From positions 37,382,602 to 37,446,601 of the forward strand of contig NC_134850.1 of NCBI RefSeq assembly GCF_965363235.1: DNA of 64,000 nt, in the 5' to 3' direction. Positions 24,160 to 35,147 of this stretch are shown piece after piece. Below the pieces are notes generated by a model. The model ran no database searches, was not told the DNA's origin, and worked only from the letters and a program-made list of their open reading frames with translations. Origin of the DNA: Mytilus galloprovincialis. Its lineage: Eukaryota > Mollusca > Bivalvia > Mytilida > Mytilidae. The first letter of the stretch is position 1; each line of letters starts with the position of its first letter. The position numbers and the translations under genes are program-made.

Positions 24160-25070
24160 TGCACTTTAGTGATTATCTTGTTTTGTTGTTTCCTCTTGTA
24201 GTTGATGTGTTTAGCTCAATTTTAGTTTGTAACCCGGATTTGTTTCTCTCAATCGATTTATAACTTTTCGAACAGCAATATACTACTGTTGCCTTTGTTT
24301 ATAAACAGCTGGAATTACTCCATTTCCTACGGAGCCAATTTTCATATTTAGAATTTGAATATGTAAATTTGTAATATTCAAAATGGACCATGCAACAAAG
24401 TTAACATTTCAGACAGAAATACTGAAGAGTAGGACAAATCCCACACTTTTGTCCTATATCCACAATAAATAGTCAATAAAGCGGACAAAACCAAACGCTC
24501 AAGAATATTAACAAATGAACGAATTGATAAACAAACCTGCAAAAAAATCCAAACACAAGAGGTTAAAAGCTTTTTGATTTTGAAAATTATAAAATTGATT
24601 AGATAACTCCCTTTTTAATATAGTGATTCTTTTGTTTTGTTGTTTCTTCTTGTAGTTGATGTGTTTAGCTCAATTTTAGTTTGTAACCCGGATTTGTTTT
24701 CTCTCAATCTATTTATGACTTTTCGAACAGCAGTATACTACTGTTGCCTTTATTTATAAACAGCTGGAATAACTCCATTTCCTACGGAGCCAATTTTCAT
24801 ATTTAGAATTTGAATATGTAAATTTGTAATATTCAAAATGGACCATGCAACAAAGTTAATATTTTAGACAGAAATACTGAAGAGTAGGACAAATCCCACA
24901 CTTTTGTCCTATATCCACAATGAATAGTCAACAAAACGGACAAAACCAAACGCTCAAGAATATCAACAAACGAACGAATTGATAAACAAACCTGCAAAAA
25001 ATCCAAACACGAGAGGTTAAAAGCTTTTTGATTTGAAAATTATAAAATTAATTAGATAACACCCTTTTTT
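24160..25070. repeat. 454-bp tandem duplication
   Basis: Two adjacent, highly similar units (GTTGATGTGTTTAGC at 24201 and 24655). Each includes the TAACCCGGATTTG repeat family and the MKIGxVGNGVIPAV coding-like piece (minus strand). Copy 1 of the segmental duplication has a single unit, so this doubling is recent. Confidence 0.85.
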
Positions 25071-25475
25071 TTACTATTGCAAATAATGTACACCGTTTAA
25101 CTGACAATGCAAAACCCATCTACAAAAATAAATGCAAACCAAATATGACTGACCTCAACCATTTAAATACAGTATCGAGACTCAAGAAAAACATAAAATT
25201 CATTGACAAGATTAAATCTCCCAGGTATAGTGGTTTAATAGCCCAACATAAAAACAAACTGTAAAATAAAGTTTGATATGGTCTCACTCAACATATTGTT
25301 AAATTATCACAGACCAAAACTAACATAAAGACAGGAAACTAAAGTTTTAAGTCGATACAACAAGTGTGGTCTTATCTATAGGTTCTGTAATCAACCACAC
25401 GTATGCATATACATGCTACATCTTATCTTAAGGAATAGGATTTGGATTTAATGTGTCACTGAACGACATTTAATT

Positions 25476-27215
25476 ATGTTTGTCGTGCTACCAGTTCTGG
25501 TACAAGGATTGCTCATCCTAATTTCTCATTGCAAAGCAGAGACTAATGAAGACAAAATAGCTGCCATGTTAAGCCGACTCGGTAAGATTTTCTACAATGT
25601 ATAATGTGATATATTCAGTTGCTTAATTAATCTTCTTGTTATTGCACCTTCAGAAGAATAATGTCATAATAGTGGCTATAATTTTATTGAAATATACATG
25701 TATATTGCTTATAGTCGTAGAAAACGAATAGTAGGTTGTATCGACCTTAGCATACCTTAAAAATGACAGTTATTTCTCTTGCATGTCATTGGGAAAACAG
25801 TTTTTTAGCATCCATGTGATAATTCAGTACTTTTTCACAAACCATTGTGTAACACAATGTAATGAAGCAGGTCATGTTTAATTCAAATAAGACATTTAAA
25901 CCTTTTCTAGTTTCATGTTATTAAGAAATGACTTTATGTTGAATCACTTTTATAGACGGATGTATATATCAATATTTATACATAAATGAAGGAGGTTAAA
26001 AAAAAGCATTGTCGTTTTCCTGCCGACTTCAGCGTTATAATATACCAATAAAGATATTAATTATAATAGATGCAGACAAGTTATTTACATATAGAAATAA
26101 CGTTAACAAAACTAAAACATAATTCAAAACTGCAATATTTGTCTTTTTAATTCTTAATTGACATAAATAAAATATGACTTAAAGGAAAAATCGAGCTAAA
26201 ATATGTTTTCTGAAAGGTCAGTCGTTTGATCGGGAGGAAGGGTGGTCAATTTAAACTATTGCAGGGCAGATAAAGTAGTTTGGAAGATACACAAATGTTA
26301 CCTTCCAACAGGCTACCGAAATATAGATTTTGTAAAGATCGTCAAGAGAATGTTGCACTCTTCCTACTTTATGAGATATTACATTGAACGTCCTCCACAA
26401 TGGCTGAGTGCCGTGCAGGGTTTTGATAGGATTTGTTCGGCTTAAATTTCGTTTGTTTGATTTTTTAAAATTTTTATCAGGAGGTGTTTTCTCACCGAGT
26501 TTTGGTTTTTATAACCTCCTTCGTATATTCATATTTGTTTAAACCAAAATATACTACATCCATACTTGAAATATACAATGATAATTCAACGTTTTAACGG
26601 TACATTTTAATTGAGAACCTAGAGTTAGTTAAGAAAGGACAGATAATTGCTTTCATGTTTACTGGTTCTCGATCAGTTTGTCACTTTACGTCACAAAGCA
26701 GAACATTCCCATACGTTCTTGATCAAGGTGATATGATTTGGTTACGAACACACCCTGGTTATAACGGTCGTGAACTTCTTGGAAGGACTCACACACTTTA
26801 TAATTGTTTTTCAGCTGTTCTTTTCCCGATGTGATATGATAATTCTCAAGGGTAAAAATAAAATAAAGAACAGATGCTGATTTGAAAGAATATCGACGAT
26901 GTGCTCTAACTGCATAATAAGTTTTGTTTGTAGAAGTTGTAGAGAAGAAAGTTGAACAAGTTGAAAAAGAAAATGAGGCACTTAAAAAAGAAAACAAAAG
27001 AATAAACGAGAAGCTGGAAACTTGTGAGTGTGCAAACTCCCAAACGGATATCGACGTTAAAGGTCCTGGTGAGACAGCTCAAGTCAAATACACTAATCAA
27101 AAGAACTTGAATCGAACAACCAGTCTGAGTTCACCGTCTTCTCTAATCCAACACGTTAAGACTTTGCATTTGGGAGACCATAAAAGAAATTCTAGAAAGC
27201 GGTTATTACTTGGAA
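25476..27215 (+). pseudogene. C1qDC gene C: signal-peptide and coiled-coil exons without a C1q head
   Basis: Exon 1 25476-25581 (MFVVLPVLVQ signal peptide, ending MLSRLG) and exon 2 26934-27215 (EVVEKKVEQVEKENEALKK coiled coil, CECANSQTDID, SRKRLLLGS) are open, keep phase-1 splice sites (gtaaga, tttgtag, gtaagt) and are about 90% identical to gene B. No C1q exon lies near by, because the segmental duplication stops inside intron 2 and a Crypton-like element sits there. The next compatible acceptor on this strand is gene D exon 3 (36873), 9.7 kb away. It is either a truncated gene or the 5' part of a chimeric transcription unit. The intact frames argue that loss was recent or that the exons are still used. 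Confidence 0.75.
26613..26834 (+). pseudogene. C1q-head exon fossil in gene C intron 1, 73 open codons
   Basis: An open frame with ENLELVKKGQIIAFMF, SRTFPYVLDQGDMIWLRTHP, LYNCFSAVLFPM and a stop, matching the C-terminal half of C1q heads such as gene A (LELVKNG, VLEQGDMVWLRT). The N-terminal half of the domain is missing and no acceptor precedes it. It is shared with the decayed copy in gene B, so it predates the duplication. Confidence 0.8.
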
Positions 27216-27920
27216 GTAAGTGGGATAGAAACAACGGTCGTTAATGTAAAATTATAAAAACGTTTTAAAATACTCGCAAATGTTTCGCTATGTTGTTATT
27301 CCCAAATATTAATGATAACACATAGGTATCATTTTTCCGTTTTGGCCCCATAGCACATATTGACTACCTGATTCCTCCTTGAGTTCGAATTCTAATATGA
27401 CGTCCCTATTACGCTTTGTAAACAAAGTTGTGTACTAATTAGCACAAAAAATATGTTTGACACATGCGCATAAATTATAATTTGCATTCTCGTTGTTTTC
27501 ATTTTTATCTTCATAAAATTCATATATTTTCACTGCTTACATAAAATCTATTAGTTATTGATAGAAAACATCATATAATTTCCCTCTAGTAGTTTTTAAA
27601 AGCTTGTTTAATATGAAAATGCCTGCAAATGGCTGCAACCGACAGCTTTGTTATGGCTGTTCCGCCCATTTAGCAAACCTCCCATGTAAATGCACATGTT
27701 CGATGACTTATCGTCTGCTGTCAAAATGAATAGATACACAGTATCGCCGTTGAAATTTGGACTCGGAGTAGATTATAAAGGGGCATCTTATAAAATAACA
27801 GACCACTTCATGGAACAAAATGCTGTTAGGCAATCTACGGCTGATAGAGGAACAAAAAGGGTTTTCAGACACGAGATATGTGATGCCAGAGTTAGTTCGG
27901 TTTTCTCAAATTTGACATAG

Positions 27921-30058
27921 GACACCATATTCAATTTTGAAAATAATGAACAGTCACAGTCAGATGAGGAACTATCTCAGATTGATGAAGACTTAACTGC
28001 TAACTTTATACACCAAGAACTACCTGCCAAAAAGCCATGATTTAAGGAGCTGCCTAGCAAAGAAGAAATTGAAAAGTTAGCGCTGGCAAGAACTGAGCCA
28101 AGAACCAACCAGCAGACATTATGGGGTGTAAAACTTTTAAGAGGTAAAAACCATAAAATGCAAAAATTTACATTAGAGGGGAAATACAATCATAAGTTGA
28201 TGGTAAATTGGTCTCAAATAAAAACATTTTAATGATAAATATAGAAAATCGTGAGGTAATGGTATTTGGCAATGAGTCAGCAACCTAGTAATATTTTTTT
28301 TACCGTTTTTAAACATAAAATTTACAATTCAGTGTTAGGGACTATAACGTAAATAAATGAAACGTACTTCGATTGTCACTGTCAAGATGTAGAATTAAAA
28401 TAAAAATATTCCTTGATATTTGTTTTTTTCTGTACTTAAGGTAGGGTTATTTATCATATATGCAAGCATACTTAAAACAAAATATATTAAATAAATTATT
28501 ATAACAGTTACGAGCATGCTGAAGTAGTAAACAAAACACCCCAGTGGGGAATCGAACCCCATCCTCCTACTGATAGGTGTACTTCCAAAATACTACCAGG
28601 GTTTAATGTTTTGTTAAGTATTACAACAGCAAAAGCATAACTTAATTTCACTACAAAATTTTGAATGACACGAACATGTTGGTACATGAAAAGAAGCTGA
28701 ATATTATGTTTTAGTCTAAATAAAAAGATTGATAGAATACTGTACATGTATACGTAGGTCGCTCTAGTCTACATACACAAAGTATGCACAAACACCGACA
28801 TGCTTTTAACATAAAACCCTAAATTAAAACATGCAGTCCTCTGTTATTTATTTATATGAATCATGTCTTTGAAATAAATTATACCCATATAAAATTCATC
28901 ACAATTAAATAAAATATTTATAAGAATTACTTGAATACATAAAAAAATGGTACAAATAATTTCAGGTTGGCTAACTGAAAACAAGTACACCAGCAGTTTT
29001 GAAGAACTAGATGAAACTATCCTAAATGACAGATTGTGCTACTTGTATGCAAGTTTGCAGACCAAACAAGGCAATGATTATTCAAAGTCAGCACTCGTCG
29101 GAATTCGATCTGCTATTTCTAGGCATATAACTGGTCCTCCTTATAATCGTGACAATAACATAATTAGTGACAAATCATTTATGCCATCAAATCATGTAAT
29201 CACGGGTATGATGAAAAACTTGAAAAGGGAAGGGAAAGATATAACAGTACATTAAAAGGCTGTAGCTGAGGGTGATATTCAAAAGCTGTATTCCAGTGGA
29301 ATCTTCAGTACTAAACACCCAGTAACTCTCCAAAATAAAGTTTCCTGTGATATTATGCTCAATTTTGGAAAGATGGGAAAGGAGGGGCTTGCTGATTTAA
29401 AGAAAAAATCTTATGACAAATCTAAAGATGACAAAGGTCAAGAATACAACAAAATGACTTACAATGAATGTGACAAAACACACCATGGTGTAGATTCAAA
29501 AGAAAACTCAAGGGACGTAAGAATGTACGCTAAACCTGGGGACAGCTTAGTCCAATGTGTACAGCATTTTTCAGCAAGCACTCCATTACACCTAACTTAC
29601 TCTATGGATGCTGCTCAACCTATTGGCAAAAACAAATTGGCCAGAATGATGTCAAGAATACCTGAAGAAGCTGGTCTATCTATCAGATACACAAACCACT
29701 GCTTAAAGCCACTGTGACAACAGGATTGAAAAGAGCGGGGGTCGATGACCAGGCTATAATGTCTGTAACGGGACACCAAAATGTCAAATCTTTGGACAGC
29801 TACATTGAAGGTCCAACTGACAAGCAACGCAGAGAGCTTTCCAATACACTACAGTGGGTTGCAACCGTAAATTCTGATTCAGATTTAATTGAAAACAAAA
29901 CAGAATCAAATGCCCTCGCCACATCTGCACAGAACAACTCATGCCAGATCGCTGTTTCTTCCTCTTTAGCGAGAAATCCACTGTCTGATTTAAATTTTTT
30001 TACCAATGCTACAATCACTGGGGGAACAATACATATTAACGTGATAAATAATGAATAA
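27921..30058 (+). pseudogene. Crypton/DUF3504-type tyrosine recombinase, interrupted
   Basis: Exon 1 (to 28143): FNFENNEQSQSDEELSQ, PSKEEIEKLALARTEPR, TLWGVKLLRG with donor gtaaaa. Exon 2 from 28966 (acceptor TTTCAG): GWLTENKYTSSFEELDET, ALVGIRSAISRHI, GKMGKEGLADLKKKSY, then the catalytic tail NHCL, ATVTTGLKRAGVDDQAIM, TGHQNVKSLDSYIE, ending at 30058. This H-xx-R ... TGHxxxxSLxxY pattern is that of Crypton recombinases and their domesticated relatives (QRICH1, ZMYM2/3/4, KCTD1). It has in-frame stops in exon 1 (28038) and near 29252, and a frame change at the HxxR box (about 29705). The expected box I and HxxR arginines read as Lys or are lost, so activity is unlikely. The open frame 27690-27920 just upstream is unrecognised and may be its 5' part. 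Confidence 0.7.
28538..28602 (-). other. tRNA-like fold in the recombinase intron
   Basis: The minus strand folds by eye into a 7-bp acceptor stem (ACCCTGG with CTGGGGT, two wobbles), a 4-bp D stem with GG in its loop, a shrunken 4-bp middle arm (CCTA/TAGG), and a perfect 5-bp T arm with loop TTCGATT. At 65 nt with a 4-nt anticodon loop it is not a normal tRNA; it looks like a tRNA-derived pseudogene or a SINE head. Confidence 0.4.
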
Positions 30059-30373
30059 ATATGTCTTACCTTCATTTGCAACCGTCAACCGCCATTTCAA
30101 CCATCGTTATGAACTGCGACGTAAATAAATCTCTGAACAGAAACAAAAACTTGTTGTTTGATATCTAATTGTTCTATTTTAGAATGATAAATGTTAAAAT
30201 TGTTTAATATCAAAAGTTTTTTAAATCTGTTTCTTTCATAATTCCATTGCGTAACCCTTTTTTCCGGTATTTTCTGTACACGTTTATTTGGGAGGAAATT
30301 GTAACAGCCAAACATTCCTAAGGATATTTGTACGTTTCGACCTATAAAAATACCGTATTTGTCCTATTAGAAT

Positions 30374-30518
30374 CGAAATAACACCTTCATGTCATGCTCT
30401 ATGCTCATTTTAACATGGGAAGGCATTATATTTGTCGATATTTTACACCTCGCTCGACAAATATAATGCCTTCCCATGTTAAAATGAGCATAGAGCATGA
30501 CATGAAGGAATTATTTCT
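30374..30518. repeat. Long near-perfect palindrome (55-bp arms, 15-nt loop)
   Basis: Arms 30384-30438 and 30454-30508 are perfectly complementary, starting CCTTCATGTCATGCTC and ending TATTTGTCGA. Weaker pairing (GAAATAA/TTATTTC) extends to about 30374 and 30518. It lies at the right edge of the Crypton-like insertion. Confidence 0.9.
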
Positions 30519-31859
30519 TAAACAACTCATACAATTATGGATTTTGATGCGCTTGAAAAATGGTTTAAGCATGCTTGCTTATTTTATTTGAAAGTTTCTT
30601 TACAAAGGTGAGACTTTGACGATCATTCGAAAAATGTTAACATTCGTAAACGAGATTTACCTAATCCTTGCTATTTTACTCATACTGAGTAAATACCTCG
30701 AAGTATTATAAATATAATTAAAAAAAACAAGATGTGGTATAATTGCAAATGAGACAACAATCCAACCAAAACTAGATGACGTAAGTAAGATAAACTATGC
30801 TTAATTATATGGAAAAAATAGTGCGCAAAATACGCAAAAATTGCACTCATAACTTCATGTAGGTAACGGAAGGGGAAAACATGTATTTTAATATATATCC
30901 TGCAATCAGCAAACTTTATTTGTTTTTACAAAGAACAGGTACAAAAATAACATTTTGTTTTTGTGTACTTGACACATATAATATTTATTATTATGCTTCT
31001 ATGTTGAGCGACCGATAATTATAATTTTGAAATTGTTCTTTACGTCACATTACATTTGTGAGGATAGCTTCAGCTCAATGGTTAAAGTTTGGGTATTTGA
31101 ATGATTTATAAAACACCTTATCGTAACTTTAGTTCTCCGTTGACACATACATGTATATTAATTATCATGAAACTAACATTTCAATATTTAGGAACGGAGA
31201 ATAATACAAAGCATGTCAGTACCAAAGCTTCCTACTGAATTAATGGTAGTATATTACCCCCATGCTGAGGAATGAAGCCCATAACAGCTAACAAAAACAA
31301 CACTTAATAAATAGGCTTCGTCCGAAGCGGTTTTCCTTGATTAATATGAAAGCAAAAAAAAAAAAAATTGAATGCACAGAATGTATAAATACTGAAAAGA
31401 CTAGGAGCTACATGAAACAACATTATCATCAAAGAACAAAAATATATTAAAGTGTCAACTTTGTCTTCTGGAGTTGGGACCGTAGAATTTTAATAATTTC
31501 TACATTTCTGAACAAAAAATTTAAATCAGGAACTATATCGCTGGAACAAAACGATTACTTTTAGTTGAAAATTAAGTCTAAGATACATATTTGTTGTTCT
31601 TTTGCAATTGCTTAGAAACTTTCCGTATTGAATTTTCCTCGGAGTTAAGTATTTTAATGAATTTACCTATTGCACCATGGGACGGACTGAGAGTACACAT
31701 ACCCGTTCATATCCTATGATTTGTTAACACTATTTAAATCCTATGTATGTCTTATAATTTGTGTTCGATTAGGTTGGTTTATGTAATGTATCCAGTTTTT
31801 TTCTGTAATTAGTTAATACTTCAGTTTTATCATATATATCTTTAAAGTCATTTTATGAA

Positions 31860-32610
31860 ATTTAGTGTTTCCAAAAGTATAAATTATTCTAAATAATAGG
31901 GATGTTCTTGTCCCGAGCAGGAAACCCTAGCCGTATTGGGGACAGCTTTTTGAACGTTTGGTCCTCGGTGCTGTTCAACTTTGTACTTGTTTTGGCTTTC
32001 GAACTTTTGTATCTGGGCGTCACTGGTTGGTCTTTTGTGGACGAGACTCACTTCTGGCGTATTGAATTTTAAACCTGGTGCCTTTTGTTAGCTATTATTT
32101 GTGCATTTCTTTGTCCAATATGTTCTCCTATTTATTTGTATTGTAGTCCTGTGATGTTATGTTATCATTTAAATGTTGTGTTTAACATTGCCATTAAGGA
32201 GGGAGGTTCGGCATGTCTTTAAGAAATGTCCTGTACCAAGTCAGTAATATGGCCATTGTTGTATTGTGGTTCGTTTCTGTGTGTGTTGCATTTTAGCGTT
32301 GTGTTACTGTTGTGTCGTTTGTTTCCTCTTATGTTTGAGTGTGAATTCACATTACTATAAGACGTGGCACGGTACTTTTCTATCCAAAATTCATGTATTT
32401 AGATTTGATGTGATATTTGCTATTCATATCGGATTTTGTCTAACGCTTAGTTCGTTTCTGTGTGTGTTACATTTTATTGTTGCGTCGTTGTTCACTTGTA
32501 TTTAATGCGTTTCCCTCGGTTTTAGTTTGTAACCCGGATTTTGTGTTTTTTCTATCGATTTATGAGTTTCGAACAGCGGTAAACTACTGTTGCCTTTATT
32601 TATAAGTTGA
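31860..32610 (+). repeat. Composite interspersed repeat with a degenerate hammerhead and the TAACCCGGATTTG family
   Basis: 31905-32085 is a diverged hammerhead-repeat piece (GGTCCTCGGTGCTGTTC, then a ribozyme site at 32016-32061 whose core no longer matches). It continues into GTCCTGTGATGTTATGTTAT, AATGTCCTGTACCAAGTCAG, CACGGTACTTTTCTATCC and the TAACCCGGATTTTG / CTACTGTTGCC terminus at 32530-32600. The order seems fixed in mussel genomes, suggesting one long element. No coding frame. Confidence 0.6.
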
Positions 32611-32780
32611 TGATAACATAGACGGGGATAATACGATATTAGACGATACAAGACTCAGCAATATTGAGTTGGAAATTAATGTACACGGGTACCCGGTAGA
32701 GGAACGGAATCGTTGGGGTGTTTGATTTCAGGTGAATTACTTTTACTAATTACCCAATGTCATGCTTTCATGGATATATA

Positions 32781-33557
32781 TGTTCCAGACCATACGAGTA
32801 TTTGGACCGTACGCGTACGGTCCGGACCGTATACGTATACTCGTACGGTCCGACCATACGCGTACGGTCGGACCGTATGAGTATACTCGTACGGTCCAGC
32901 TGACCATACATGTTTTGGTATCATATGGGTTAAATTAAAATAAATAAACAATAACCAAAAATTTGTAGCTTTAGTTCTCCAAGATGCTATTTTTACATCA
33001 GATGGGTAAGTGAATAAGCGTACAATTGAAATTAAATGTTTGTTTAATTCTATATCTGAATCCCATTTTTGTACTCTCGCTCCAGTTGACACTAACTACC
33101 ACAAGGAATGTTATGTTTTTTTTATTAATTTACATTTACATGTTTGCGTTCCATTCATGTTCCTTTGCATATGCATTTTTTTTTAAAGTTTACAAATATT
33201 ATAAAACAATTGTCCTTGTACGTTTTGTTTACATCCGTTAACCTCAATTTCAATGAGCATACTGGCCTTTAATTAATTACTGACATGCTAATTACAGGAG
33301 ATTAACAGATTAAACTAGCGTGACCTTTTTAAAAAGTTAGAATATTAAGTTTTCATTTCAATATCAATTGAACTTTTTATATTTGAGATATAAGATTTTT
33401 TTATCTGTTATTTACATTTGTATCTGATAAACTTGACCATCTTCTTATTATTAGTTGGACCGTACGCGTACGGTCCGACCGTATCCGTATTTTGAAAAAG
33501 TACGCATACGGTCCAGACCGTACGCGTACGGTCCAAATACTCATACGGTCTGGAACA
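32781..33557. mobile_element. Non-autonomous DNA element with GACCGTACGCGTACGGTC arrays (777 bp)
   Basis: Inverted ends TGTTCCAGACC[A/G]TA..GAGTATTTGG start at 32781 and end at 33557, flanked by TATA or TA. Both ends carry clustered palindromes GACCGTACGCGTACGGTC and variants (32800-32900, 33455-33550), with an AT-rich centre of 550 bp. No transposase. The layout mirrors 9557-10601 with unrelated sequence. Confidence 0.85.
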
Positions 33558-34424
33558 TATACATATCTATACGTCAAACATTTTATATTCATTTATTATC
33601 TCACATTGCAGTTACTAATGGAACCATGGTCTAGTCGAATATGAAATTGCAGTGAGACTGCTTAGTGTAGTGAAGGGTGGATAATATATATCTGGCACGA
33701 TCTGCATAGGATTAACAATGTACAGGTGTAATAGTATGACCAGACAAAAAAAATGAATCTAATTTATGTTTACAGAACAATCTAGTAAGTGATAATCAAC
33801 GATGCTTTTATTTGTTATACATAAAACCTTATATATGCAATTTACTCAGGTGTCTAATTTTTTGTATAAGCGACACTCATTACGCAAATAACTGTACAAG
33901 AATATATCACTGTTAATTTGAATGCATTGTACAAGGCTGTGAAACACACACACATCCAAGATTTAACCAGTCCAAGTCTGGATCATAACCCTTTACGAAA
34001 TGATCGTGAATTTCGGTAGCTGTTTCAAATTGTAGATTTGTAGATTTTGACTACCTTCAAATAAACATCTGGTTTTACCAGTTTAAAAGCTATCAGTAAG
34101 ACCTTAACTTTGTTATTAAAGATAAGATATAAAGAAAACTCTGTAGTATTCTAGTTCAATCGACAAGTAATCTTAAAGAAGAAAACATGGTCGCATTGAC
34201 GGTAATTTTCTTTGTAGGATTTCTCCTTCAAGGTAACAACTGTCAATGTACTGTCAGAGACGAACACATATCTCAAATTCTGCAACGCCTTGGTAAGCAT
34301 AGTTTAGGTTGTACCTTAATTAAAATTAGTGATTGGTTGATATTCATAAGTGATGCCTATAAAAGTTTTAATATATTTACAGAACCCTCAACAACATAGA
34401 TAATTGAGTGAATAAGCAAGTTAA

Positions 34425-35147
34425 GGTAGCACAATACAAAGATTTTATAACTCCAACTCCCAAGTTTTAAAATGCTGTAACTTTCTTAATAATGCTTGAA
34501 AATTTATAAAAGTGGTAGTTTTGGATAGCTAACAGATTACTCTTTCAAATTAATGCAATGTTAGTATTATGCAACAATTATGTAACCAATTATAATATAA
34601 ACTGTGTCTAAAATATTTTTCACCAAATTTCCACTTTCAAATGAAATTAGCTTCTTCATAGGTATCCCTAGAGGGTCGATTTTATTATATGTTGTTCTTA
34701 TGGCCATTATCTACAAAAGGGTGTCTCAGATTTCAGATAGAATGTATAGAACAAATTTTACACCTAATTAAACATTATCTTCTTTTATGTGGTTAGGATG
34801 TTTACACTAATTAGAGATTTATGAGAGAATGGAATACCATAGAGACAATCTGAGACACCCTTTTGAAGCCCATGATGTGTTGATTAAGATTTCGTTAAAA
34901 TTTTTTGTATAGTTAAAAAGATGATAGAGCTAAATTCATTCAAGTGAACTTATCCACATTTTGCCACTAATTACATAACAATTGATTACATAATGATTGC
35001 ATAATAAAAATATTGCATTCATTTAAAAGAATTATCTTTTATCTATCTATATATACCTCTTTTGTTATTTTCTATGCATTCATAAGAAAGTTACAGCATT
35101 TCAAAGGTTAGTGATTGGGAGTAAAAAAATCTTTGTATTGTGCTACC
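34425..35147. mobile_element. Fold-back TIR element in gene D intron 1 (723 bp)
   Basis: Long imperfect inverted repeats: GGTAGCACAATACAAAGATTT at 34425 mirrors AAATCTTTGTATTGTGCTACC at 35147 (about 65 bp), with further inverted matches inside (GGGTGTCTCAGA near 34720, TGAGACACCC near 34851). TTAA flanks both ends (34421-34424, 35148-35151). There is no coding capacity. Confidence 0.85.

Larger units (their letters stand above)
27388..30510 (+). mobile_element. Crypton-like tyrosine-recombinase element inserted in copy 2
   Basis: Comparison with copy 1 (about 20395-20410) shows about 3.1 kb of extra DNA between the CCTGATTCCTCCTTGAG block and the CATACAATTATGG block. The inside holds a tyrosine-recombinase gene remnant (27921-30058). 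The left end (TTCGAATTCTAATATGAC, 27386) and a site at about 30360-30378 (reverse TTTCGATTCTAATAGGAC) are imperfectly inverted, and a long palindrome closes the right side. Exact ends are uncertain by about 15 bp. Confidence 0.65.
22990..30840 (+). repeat. Segmental duplication, copy 2 (contains gene C)
   Basis: Collinear with 11570-20712. It lacks both transposons of copy 1 but has its own insertions: hammerhead repeats (23640-24055), an internal 454-bp tandem duplication (24160-25070) and the Crypton-like element (27388 to about 30510). Similarity resumes at about 30525 (CATACAATTATGGATTTTG) and ends near 30840, before the position where gene B has exon 3. Confidence 0.85.
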
